DNA from: Pseudomonadota bacterium
GTDB lineage: Bacteria; Pseudomonadota; Alphaproteobacteria; Rhizobiales; Hyphomicrobiaceae
DNA length: 23,670 nucleotides
Direction: 5' to 3'
Assembly: GCA_023430845.1 (NCBI GenBank)
Contig: JAEYYJ010000225.1
Span: 1 to 23,670 of the forward strand
Part shown: positions 15,634 through 22,803 of the stretch, piece by piece
How the letters are laid out: every line of letters begins with the position of its first letter
Numbering within the stretch: the first letter of the stretch is position 1
The notes under the pieces: model-generated
Database searches by the model: none
What the model saw: the letters and a program-made list of their open reading frames with translations, nothing else
Told to the model about the DNA's origin: nothing
Made by a program: the position numbers and the translations under genes

Positions 15634-15667
15634 TCGCAGGGCCGGGGCAGTGTCCTTGGCCCTGCGA
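15634..15667 (+). terminator. strong intercistronic hairpin between binding protein and permeases
   Basis: TCGCAGGGCC (15634-15643) and GGCCCTGCGA (15658-15667) form a perfect ten-base stem around a 14-base loop. It follows the binding-protein stop by 24 bases and precedes the permease start by 33. The trailing sequence has only ATTT, so it is not a classic full terminator. Such hairpins commonly protect the binding-protein mRNA or partly stop transcription, so that binding protein is made in excess over membrane subunits. Confidence 0.6.
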
Positions 15668-15700
15668 GCGATTTAGATCAGACCACCGCCGAGGTGACGC

Positions 15701-16600
15701 TTGAATCTCGCCGCACTCATGGACTGCCTGACGTCCACCTCCTGCCTCGTCACCCAGACGACGAGCGGCCTCATCATCGGGATGCTGCTCTTCCTTGTGG
15801 CAGCCGGGCTCACTCTCATTTTCGGCGTGCTCAAGGTCGTCAACTTCACGCACGGCTCGTTCTACATGCTTGGTGCGTACCTCGCGTACACCGTGAACGG
15901 GATTACAGACAGCTATGTCCTGTCTGTTCTGGCGGCAGCGATCGGCGTCGGGTTGTTCGCGCTGATATTCGAGCGCTTCTTCATGAGCAAAGTATACGGC
16001 TCGAACGTGCTCATGCAGCTCTTGGTCTGCTACGCCTTCATCCTCATCCTCGATGATGCCGTGAAGATCATCTGGGGTCCGGAATTCAAGTCGATGGGCA
16101 TGGCCACTGCCTTCCAGAAGCCACCGCTCTTCATCGCCGGCGGCATTGTTCCGGTGTTCTACCTCTTCCTGATCATTGTCACGCTCGTCATATCGGCCGT
16201 CCTCTATCTGGTTATTACGCGCACCAGGTTCGGTACGGTCGTTCGCGCAGCGGCAGTCAATCCGAGCATGGTCTCGGCACTCGGCATCAACACCGGGCTC
16301 GTGTACAGCGGCGTGTTCGTCCTCGGCGGCATGCTCGCAGGCTTGGCGGGCGGCCTCGCCGCGCCGGTCCGATCTTTGACCGCGGGCATGGGCTTCTCGA
16401 TCCTCATCGAGTCTTTCATTGTTACCGTCATCGGCGGCATGGGATCGATCGCCGGCGCGTTGCTTGGCTCAGTCTTGATCGGCCTCGTGCGCTCATTCGG
16501 CTCGATCGGCTTTCCTCTGTTCGTCGAGGGGCTGATGTTCTTGCTGATGGCAGTGATCCTCATCCTCAAGCCGAGCGGACTGCTCGGTAAGGAGGGTTGA
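15701..16600 (+). CDS. branched-chain-type ABC transporter permease, LivH-like
   Basis: First membrane subunit of the importer, 299 residues, normal for LivH. I accept TTG 15701, with GAGG six bases upstream; ATG at 15719 is an alternative. The sequence starts with a short periplasmic or surface stretch and then eight or so hydrophobic segments. LivH hallmarks are GLTLIFGVLKVVNFTHGSFYMLGAYLA (split around residues 38-64), VVRAAAVNPSMVSALGINT near 185 and GGLAAPV with GMGSIAGALLGS in the C-terminal half. It follows the hairpin after the binding-protein gene and is four bases from LivM. The transported substrate depends on the binding protein. Confidence 0.92.
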   Translation: MNLAALMDCLTSTSCLVTQTTSGLIIGMLLFLVAAGLTLIFGVLKVVNFTHGSFYMLGAYLAYTVNGITDSYVLSVLAAAIGVGLFALIFERFFMSKVYGSNVLMQLLVCYAFILILDDAVKIIWGPEFKSMGMATAFQKPPLFIAGGIVPVFYLFLIIVTLVISAVLYLVITRTRFGTVVRAAAVNPSMVSALGINTGLVYSGVFVLGGMLAGLAGGLAAPVRSLTAGMGFSILIESFIVTVIGGMGSIAGALLGSVLIGLVRSFGSIGFPLFVEGLMFLLMAVILILKPSGLLGKEG

Positions 16601-16604
16601 GATC

Positions 16605-17585
16605 ATGCTGTCGACCCGCCCCAATCTCGCCCGCGACCTTTCGATCGCTGCGGTGGCCCTGATCGTCCTGCTCCTTCTGCCGTACATTTGGCCGAGCAGG
16701 ATGATCAACGATCTGGTGATCCGCGTATCGGCCTTCGCGCTCTTCGCAACATCACTGAACCTGCTCGTCGGCTACACGGGCATGGTCTCGTTCGGCCATG
16801 GCATGTTCTTTGGCTTCGGGGCCTATGCTTTTGGCCTTTCCATGCAGCGACTCGGCGTTTCGATCCCGACGGCGATTCTCATCACGATCGTCTCGAGTGC
16901 GCTCCTGGGGCTCGTGGTCGGCGCCATCAGCATTCGATTGAAGGATATCTATTTCTCCTTCATCACCCTCGCCTTCCAGATGCTGCTCTACAGTACTGTG
17001 ATCGCCTGGGTCCCGCTGACGGGCGGCGATCAAGGCCTCATGGGCGGCATCCCGCGCCCGCCGTTCCTCGGCATCGACTTGTCGATCGAGTCGCACCGTT
17101 ACGCATTCGCTGTCACGGTCATGGTGATCGGTCTGCTGATCCTGCGCCAGATCGTCGAATCCCCCTTCGGCTACACACTGCGCATGATCCGCGACAATAC
17201 CGAGCGCGCGACCTTCCTCGGCATCAACGTCTTCCGTGCCAAGCTGACGGCCTTCGTGATCGCCGGCGTGTTCGGCTCGCTCGGCGGCATGGTCATGGCG
17301 CTCTTCGTCTCAGGCGCCTACCCGGAGTTCGTCAACTGGACGATGTCGGGTGAAGGCATCTTCATGATCATGCTCGGCGGGCTCTCGACGTTCATCGGTC
17401 CGGCCGTAGGCGCGCTGATCCTTTCGCTTCTGAATGACGTAATCACACGCGGCACCGAGCATCACGGCCTCTTTCTCGGCGCCGTCATTCTCCTGTTCGC
17501 GCTTGGCCTGCGGAAGGGCGTGACGGACTTCGTCGCGGATTGGTTCCGCGCGCGCCGAGAGGCCAGCACCAGGAGCGGGAACTGA
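16605..17585 (+). CDS. branched-chain-type ABC transporter permease, LivM-like
   Basis: Second membrane subunit, 326 residues, as expected for LivM. ATG 16605 is preceded by GGAGGG inside the end of the LivH gene. The LivM motif NLLVGYTGMVSFGHGMFFGFGAY (around residues 48-70) is clear, followed by the helix LKDIYFSFITLAFQML and the coupling-loop motif RDNTERATFLGINVFRAKL (about 195-213). The C-terminal tail is basic. It pairs with LivH in the inner membrane and is followed after four bases by the first ATPase gene, so the set LivHMGF is complete and tightly packed. Confidence 0.93.
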   Translation: MLSTRPNLARDLSIAAVALIVLLLLPYIWPSRMINDLVIRVSAFALFATSLNLLVGYTGMVSFGHGMFFGFGAYAFGLSMQRLGVSIPTAILITIVSSALLGLVVGAISIRLKDIYFSFITLAFQMLLYSTVIAWVPLTGGDQGLMGGIPRPPFLGIDLSIESHRYAFAVTVMVIGLLILRQIVESPFGYTLRMIRDNTERATFLGINVFRAKLTAFVIAGVFGSLGGMVMALFVSGAYPEFVNWTMSGEGIFMIMLGGLSTFIGPAVGALILSLLNDVITRGTEHHGLFLGAVILLFALGLRKGVTDFVADWFRARREASTRSGN

Positions 17586-17589
17586 CGCC

Positions 17590-18345
17590 ATGCTCGAGGT
17601 CAAAGGTCTCTTCAAATCCTTCGGAGGTGTCGCGGCCATCTCGGACGTGAACATCGCCTTCCCGACGGGCTCGCTCACGGCGATCATCGGCCCAAACGGC
17701 GCCGGCAAGAGCACGTTCTTCAATCTCATCAGTGGTGGCCTCACGCCGGACAAAGGCTCGGTTACCTTCAACGGTGAAAACCTCATCGGCCGCTCGCGGG
17801 CCCAGATCATCGATGCAGGCATTGGCCGCGCCTTCCAGGTTGCGCGCATCTTTCCGACGCTCACCGTTGAAGAGAGCCTGCTTGGGGCCGTGACGGCGCA
17901 TCGCCGGCGCGCACAGAACATCACGCACCGATTCCCGCTCCCCGAGATGCGCGATCGCACGCATGAAGTTGCCGAGATGCTGGGTCTTACCGAGAAGCTC
18001 GGGGTGACCTCGGCAAATCTTTCGCACGGCGATCAGAAGCTGCTCGACATCGCGCTCGCACTGGTCCTCGATCCCAAGGTGTTGCTGCTCGACGAGCCGA
18101 CAGCTGGCATGGGACCCGATGAGCGCTGGCGTATGATCGAGCGCGTACATGAGCTTTGGGACCGCGAGAAGCTCACGCTGATCTTCATCGAGCACGATAT
18201 GGATATCGTCTTCAAGATCGCGCCGAAAATCTCGGTGCTCTGTTATGGCCGGCTGCTCGCCGAGGGTACACCCGACGAGATCCGCACCAATCCGGCGGTC
18301 ATCGAAGCCTATCTCGGTACGAGCCACGCGGAGGCCGCAGTATGA
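17590..18345 (+). CDS. branched-chain-type ABC transporter ATP-binding protein, LivG-like
   Basis: First of two ATPases, 251 residues. Walker A is GPNGAGKST (34-42), a Q-loop follows in FQVARIF, the signature reads LSHGDQKLLD rather than LSGGQ (normal for LivG), and Walker B is VLLLDEPTAGMGPDE. The switch histidine is in FIEHDMDIVF. The C-terminus SHAEAAV is short. The start ATG 17590 follows the LivM stop by four bases; its ribosome site is poorly spaced (AGGAG about 15 bases up), so coupled re-initiation is likely. It ends in a four-base overlap with the LivF-like gene. Confidence 0.94.
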   Translation: MLEVKGLFKSFGGVAAISDVNIAFPTGSLTAIIGPNGAGKSTFFNLISGGLTPDKGSVTFNGENLIGRSRAQIIDAGIGRAFQVARIFPTLTVEESLLGAVTAHRRRAQNITHRFPLPEMRDRTHEVAEMLGLTEKLGVTSANLSHGDQKLLDIALALVLDPKVLLLDEPTAGMGPDERWRMIERVHELWDREKLTLIFIEHDMDIVFKIAPKISVLCYGRLLAEGTPDEIRTNPAVIEAYLGTSHAEAAV

Positions 18346-19058
18346 GCGCCAGCCCGATCGTTCGCGTCGATGGCCTCGACGTCTTCTACGGCAAGAGCCA
18401 GATCCTTTTCGGCGTCGGCCTGGAGCTCAAGCAGGGGCAAACGCTCGCGCTGCTCGGCCGCAACGGAGCTGGCAAGAGCACGACCATGAAGGCCATTGCC
18501 GGCGTAGCGCCGCCGCGTCGTGGCGTAGTCGAGGTCGCCGGGGCGAATGTTGCCGGTCGCGCGCCGCATGTCATTGCGCGCACGGGCATCGGCTTCGTGC
18601 CGGAGGATCGCCAGATCTTCCCCGAGCATACGGTTGAGGAAAACCTGGAGATCGGCGCCAAGAAAGGCCCCAATGGCCAGGACGATTGGTCATTAAAGCG
18701 CGTGTTTGAGGTGTTTCCGCTGCTCGAACCGCTCCGCTATCGGATGGGTGGGCGGCTCTCCGGTGGCGAGCAGCAGATGCTCGCGATCGCGCGGACGCTC
18801 ATGGGCAATCCGATCGTGCTCCTGCTCGATGAGCCGAGCGAGGGTCTCGCGCCAATCGTCGTGGCGCGCATCGGCGATCTGCTCAAGACTCTTCGTGCGA
18901 CAGGCGCCACGACGCTCATTGCCGAGCAGAACATGCACTTCTGCCTCGGCGTTGCGGATGATGCAGTGGTCATCGACAAAGGCGCGATCGTCTATCGCGA
19001 CACGATCACCGGCCTCAAGGCCAACGAGGAGGTCCGCAAGCGCTACCTGGCGATGTGA
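18342..19058 (+). CDS. branched-chain-type ABC transporter ATP-binding protein, LivF-like
   Basis: Second ATPase of the importer, 238 residues from ATG 18342, which overlaps the LivG stop (ATGA) and has GGAGG seven bases upstream. The frame is open further 5' (to 18156) but that part overlaps LivG entirely. It has FYGKSQIL at 15-22, Walker A GRNGAGKST (39-47), signature LSGGEQQMLAIARTL, Walker B VLLLDEPSEGLAP and the His-switch position occupied as usual in LivF by LIAEQN. Together with LivG it forms the ATPase heterodimer. The gene ends 42 bases before the MmgE/PrpD-family gene, whose own strong ribosome site follows. Confidence 0.94.
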   Translation: MSASPIVRVDGLDVFYGKSQILFGVGLELKQGQTLALLGRNGAGKSTTMKAIAGVAPPRRGVVEVAGANVAGRAPHVIARTGIGFVPEDRQIFPEHTVEENLEIGAKKGPNGQDDWSLKRVFEVFPLLEPLRYRMGGRLSGGEQQMLAIARTLMGNPIVLLLDEPSEGLAPIVVARIGDLLKTLRATGATTLIAEQNMHFCLGVADDAVVIDKGAIVYRDTITGLKANEEVRKRYLAM

Positions 19059-19100
19059 CGCCGGCGCCGGACGGGCCACCGCCAAGCGAGGAGGATAGCC

Positions 19101-20462
19101 ATGACGACGCTCGCGACACACGTTGCCCGCTTCACCGCCGCCCTCGACACGCGCACCCTGCCCCCCGAGGTGGTCGAGAAGGCGCGGGCGTGCCTGCTCA
19201 ATGCCTATGGCATGGGTCTCGACTGCCACGACACGCCCTATGCGTCTGTCGCCCGCGCGGCCGCGCTCGCACTCGACGGCGAGGTCGCGAACGGCGCGAC
19301 CATGCTCGCCGACGGACGCCGCACGACGATCGGCGGCGCCTGCCTCGCCAATGCGGCGCTCTTTCACGGTCGCGCCCAGGAGGACTCCTCCGGCGCCGCG
19401 CACTTCGGCACCATCCTCGTGCCGTTGCTCACCGCGATGATCGAGACGCGCCGCGCGCCGCTCTCCGAGTTGATCCCGGCACTCGTCGCGGGCTACGAGG
19501 CGGGCGGGCTCCTCGAAAAGGCTCATGCCATCAATACGACCCCCGCAGGCTTCCGCTCGACCGCCACCTACGGCACCATCGCCGCCGCCGCGGCCGCAAG
19601 CCGCTTGCTCCGCCTCGATGCCGAGCGTACCGCAGCCGCCCTCGCCAATGCTGTGTCCTTCACCGGCGGCGTACTCCAGTCGTTCGTCGACGGCACGGAC
19701 GAGTGGCGCTATCAACCGGGACTCATCGGCCGCAACGGTCTCGCTGCCGCCGAGCTCGCGCGTGCCGGGTCCGTCTCGGCACCCCATGCGCTCGAAGGCA
19801 AGGCCGGCCTCATCCGCGCCTTCAGCCGCACCGAGCCGGACGTCGAAACCCTCGCCGGATCGCTCGGCAAGGAATGGTTCATTCATCGCGTGACCTTCAA
19901 GCCCTTCCCCGTGTGCGCCTTCAATCAGACGCCGGTGACCGGTGCCCTGGAGCTGCGCAAGGAACTCGGCACGGCGAAGGTCAAAAGCGTCAAAGTGCGC
20001 ATGAACCCTTACGAGTGCGGCTATGCGGGCATGGATGCCGTCGGGCCGTTCAGCACGATCTCCGGCACGTTGATGAGCATTCCCTTCTGCATTGCCGCGA
20101 CGCTGCTGCACGGCATTCCGGACATGAAACGCATGACAACCTACGACGATCCGGCGGTGAACGGCCTCGTCGGCCGCATCTCGCTCGTCGCCGATGCCGA
20201 CGTGCCCATTCTGAGCGCCGTCATCGAAGTCGAGACCGAGGACGGGCGCCGTCTCGTGCGTGACCAGCGCATGACGACGGAGGACTACAATTACGACCGC
20301 GCCGGCGTTTCGAAACTCGTACGCCGCATCGGCGCCGAGCAGGGCGTGCCGCCGCAGGCCTTCGACATGCTGGAGCGGTTCGTCGACCGTCTCCCCGACG
20401 CGTCGCTGGACGACGTCCTCGGCGCCTTTCGCCTGCTAGAGCCTCGGCGCAAGGCGGCCTAG
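19101..20462 (+). CDS. MmgE/PrpD family protein
   Basis: Cytoplasmic protein of 453 residues of the family that includes 2-methylcitrate dehydratase and cis-aconitate decarboxylase. ATG 19101 has AGGAGG at a good distance. Family blocks: N-terminal helical domain ending in CLANAALFHGRAQEDSSGAAHFGT (81-104), where other members have a DDT ... HPG pattern, then AGFRSTATYGTIAAAAAAS (149-167), and a C-terminal lid domain with KPFPVCAFNQT. In the second block many members read GFHPTGT, with a His I expect to matter for the active site; here it is Arg152. So a typical dehydratase or decarboxylase reaction is doubtful. It follows the importer operon and precedes a CoA ligase, so it may convert the imported acid before or after CoA activation. 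Reaction not known. Confidence 0.85.
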   Translation: MTTLATHVARFTAALDTRTLPPEVVEKARACLLNAYGMGLDCHDTPYASVARAAALALDGEVANGATMLADGRRTTIGGACLANAALFHGRAQEDSSGAAHFGTILVPLLTAMIETRRAPLSELIPALVAGYEAGGLLEKAHAINTTPAGFRSTATYGTIAAAAAASRLLRLDAERTAAALANAVSFTGGVLQSFVDGTDEWRYQPGLIGRNGLAAAELARAGSVSAPHALEGKAGLIRAFSRTEPDVETLAGSLGKEWFIHRVTFKPFPVCAFNQTPVTGALELRKELGTAKVKSVKVRMNPYECGYAGMDAVGPFSTISGTLMSIPFCIAATLLHGIPDMKRMTTYDDPAVNGLVGRISLVADADVPILSAVIEVETEDGRRLVRDQRMTTEDYNYDRAGVSKLVRRIGAEQGVPPQAFDMLERFVDRLPDASLDDVLGAFRLLEPRRKAA

Positions 20463-20484
20463 TCAGGCCGCAAGGAGGCACGCC

Positions 20485-22077
20485 ATGCCCGATATGAAGT
20501 GCGAGCCCTTCACTCTCGGCGACCTCCTGCGCGCCGCCGCCGAGCGTCACGGCGATCGTCCGTTCCTTCAGTTCCAGGACCGCATCCAGACATTCGCCGA
20601 GGCGGATCGGCGCGCCAACCGCACCGCCAACGGTCTCGCCGCCCTCGGTGCCGGCAAGGACAGCCGGATCGCGATCATGGCCATGAACGGACCCGGTTTC
20701 GTCGATGCCTGGCTCGGCGCGGCACGTACGGGTGCCGTCTATGTGCCGATCAACACCGACTATAAGGGCGATATTCTCCGCTATCAGCTCGGCAAAGCCG
20801 ATGTATCGCACATTGTCATCGATCCGGATTTCGTCGAGCGGCTGGCAGCCGTCGCCGCCGATCTGCCGCGGCTTCGCCATGTGATCCTCACGACACCGAT
20901 GGCCGACGCGCCGCGCACCCTCGGCGCCGACGTCACGATCTCGACGCTCGCCGATGTCATGAGCGCATCCGATCGCGATCCCGGCATCGAGATCACCCCG
21001 TCGGACCCGCTTGCCATCAGCTTCACCTCGGGAACGACCGGCCCCTCGAAGGGCGTGCTCGCGAGCCACGCGCACGTCATCACCTTCGCGCGCGACTGGA
21101 TCGTCTCGACGGACTATGCCGAAGGCCAGTCGATCTACACCTGCATGCCGCTGTTCCACGCGGTGGCATCCTGGCTCGGCGTCGTGCCGGCCATCATCAA
21201 CGGCGGCCGCATCGCGATCGTGCCGCGCTTTTCCGCTTCCGGCTTCTGGGATGACGTCCGCAGATACGAGGCCGACGTCGCGCACGGCATCTTCTCCATG
21301 GTGCCGATCCTGCTCAAGCAGCCGCCCCGTCCCGACGATACCGACCAGCCGGCCCGCCGCTTCTACTTCGCCAAGGTCAGCGAGGCCTTCGAGCGCCGCT
21401 TCAACTGCAAGATCGTCGAGGTGTATGGCGCGACCGAAACCGGCATCGTCACCGTCACGCCGCCGGGCGGCGAGCGGCGCAAGGACTCCTGCGGCAAGCC
21501 GAATAGCGCGACCTTCGACGTCATGATCGCCAACGAGAATGACGAGCCGGTCGCCGTCGGCGAGGTCGGCGAGATTCTCGTCCGCCCGAAGCGGCCCTTC
21601 GCGATGCTCTCGGCGTACTACAACAGCCCCGAGGCGACGCTCGACGCCTTCCGGAACTTCTGGTTCCACACCGGCGACAACGCCCGCGCCGACGACGACG
21701 GCTACTATTACTTTGTCGACCGCAAGAAGGATTCGATCCGTCGGCGCGGCGAGAACATATCCTCCTCCGAGGTCGAGGCCACGCTCAACCGCCATCCCGC
21801 GATCCTCGAATGCGCGGTGATTGCCGCGCCCTCCGAGCTCGGCGAGGACGAGGTCAAGGCGGTCGTCGTGCTGCGCGAGGGCGAAAGCGCGACCGCGGAC
21901 GCTCTGTGGGCCTTCTGCGACGAGCATATGCCCCGCTTCTGGGTGCCGCGCTTCATCGAGTTCCGGCGCGAGATGCCGAAGACGCCGAGCCAGAAGATCC
22001 AGAAATACCTGCTGCGCGCGGGCGAGGATCAGGGTGAGGTCTTCGAGCGCGCCATGAGTGGAAGGCGCACGTCATGA
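20485..22077 (+). CDS. AMP-forming acyl-CoA ligase, CaiC-like
   Basis: 530-residue adenylate-forming enzyme that should make an acyl-CoA thioester from acid, ATP and CoA. AGGAGG precedes the ATG. Motifs: phosphate loop TSGTTGPSKG (181-190), YGATET (314-319), WFHTGDNARADDDGYYYFVD (393-412), DRKKDSIRRRGENISSSEVE (412-431) and the C-terminal lysine in PSQKIQKY (Lys504). RKKDSIRRRGENIS is the pattern of the crotonobetaine/carnitine-CoA ligase group rather than of FadD, and of the ligase elsewhere in this window, with which it shares only the general fold. Start 22 bases after the MmgE/PrpD stop and overlapping the next gene by four bases, so the trio is translated together. The acid is unknown and may be the importer's substrate. 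Confidence 0.9.
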   Translation: MPDMKCEPFTLGDLLRAAAERHGDRPFLQFQDRIQTFAEADRRANRTANGLAALGAGKDSRIAIMAMNGPGFVDAWLGAARTGAVYVPINTDYKGDILRYQLGKADVSHIVIDPDFVERLAAVAADLPRLRHVILTTPMADAPRTLGADVTISTLADVMSASDRDPGIEITPSDPLAISFTSGTTGPSKGVLASHAHVITFARDWIVSTDYAEGQSIYTCMPLFHAVASWLGVVPAIINGGRIAIVPRFSASGFWDDVRRYEADVAHGIFSMVPILLKQPPRPDDTDQPARRFYFAKVSEAFERRFNCKIVEVYGATETGIVTVTPPGGERRKDSCGKPNSATFDVMIANENDEPVAVGEVGEILVRPKRPFAMLSAYYNSPEATLDAFRNFWFHTGDNARADDDGYYYFVDRKKDSIRRRGENISSSEVEATLNRHPAILECAVIAAPSELGEDEVKAVVVLREGESATADALWAFCDEHMPRFWVPRFIEFRREMPKTPSQKIQKYLLRAGEDQGEVFERAMSGRRTS

Positions 22078-22700
22078 CGAAGCGAACGATCCAGGTTTTC
22101 TCGGACTACAAGAGCCCCTACGCCTATCTCGCCAAGGATCTCGTCTACGAGCTCGCGCACGAGACGGGCGTCGAGGTCGACTGGCTTCCCTATACGCTCG
22201 ACATTCCCGCCTATCTCGGCAGCGCCAAGCTCGACGAGCAGGGCAGCGTCCTCGAAGCGAGCCGCAACGCGCACCAGTGGCGGCGCGTCAAGTACAGCTA
22301 CATGGACTGCCGCCGCGAAGCGAACCGGCTCGGCCTGACCATCCGCGGCACGCGGAAGATCTGGGATTCCTCGCTCGCCAATATCGGAATGCTGTACGCC
22401 AAGGAGCGTGGCGTCTTCCGCTGTTATCACGATCGCGTCTTCGAGCGCTTCTGGAAGCGCGAGCTCGACATCGAGAGCATTCCCGTCCTGACGGCGCTCC
22501 TCGCCGAGTGTGGCGCCGACGCAGCAGATTTCGCGGCCTACGCCGCCGCAGAGGGGCGCGATCTGCTGGCAAAGGTGCAGTCCGACGCCGAGGCGGCCGG
22601 CGTCTTCGGTGTCCCGAGCATTCTCCTCGACGACGGTGATCTCTACTGGGGCCGCGAGCATTTTCCGAGACTGATCGCAATACTTCGGCCAGTGGGCTGA
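22074..22700 (+). CDS. DsbA-family thioredoxin-fold oxidoreductase / 2-hydroxychromene-2-carboxylate isomerase-like
   Basis: 208 residues of the DsbA/kappa-GST/HCCA-isomerase superfamily. The N-terminal strand VFSDYKSPYAYLA places Ser14-Pro15-Tyr16 at the site where kappa-GST and HCCA isomerase have a catalytic or glutathione-contacting Ser and where DsbA has Cys; no CxxC is present, so it is not a disulfide oxidase. A helical insert follows, then GVFGVPSILLDDGDLYWG near the C-terminus with the expected cis-Pro. No signal peptide is seen, so it is cytoplasmic. ATGA overlap with the ligase gene implies coupling and a shared pathway. A glutathione-dependent isomerisation or conjugation of a CoA-linked or free product is possible but not shown. 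Confidence 0.85.
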   Translation: MTKRTIQVFSDYKSPYAYLAKDLVYELAHETGVEVDWLPYTLDIPAYLGSAKLDEQGSVLEASRNAHQWRRVKYSYMDCRREANRLGLTIRGTRKIWDSSLANIGMLYAKERGVFRCYHDRVFERFWKRELDIESIPVLTALLAECGADAADFAAYAAAEGRDLLAKVQSDAEAAGVFGVPSILLDDGDLYWGREHFPRLIAILRPVG

Positions 22701-22740
22701 AGCTGCAATAGAGCCAATAGTGCACTGGTACAGAAGCTAC

Positions 22741-22761
22741 GCCGGCGTGCGCGTCGCCGGC
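22741..22761. terminator. GC-rich hairpin between convergent genes
   Basis: GCCGGCG (22741-22747) and CGCCGGC (22755-22761) form a perfect seven-base stem around TGCGCGT. It lies in the 103-base gap between the isomerase-like gene and the converging dipeptidase gene, where both transcripts must end. No T-run follows on either strand, so a Rho-independent role is uncertain. Confidence 0.4.
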
Positions 22762-22803
22762 GACGGCATCGCCATGGTCCCTGCGGCCGCTGAACGCTCG
22801 TCC

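Noticed and set aside
18693..20111. 472-codon minus-strand open frame opposite LivF and MmgE/PrpD
   Set aside because: Spans two real genes and their spacer, with no domain; an artefact of GC-rich sequence.
20221..21927. 568-codon minus-strand open frame opposite the CaiC-like ligase
   Set aside because: Shadow of the ligase; Asp/Arg/Gly/Ala-rich with no recognisable domain and no ribosome site, while the plus-strand frame carries all adenylation motifs.
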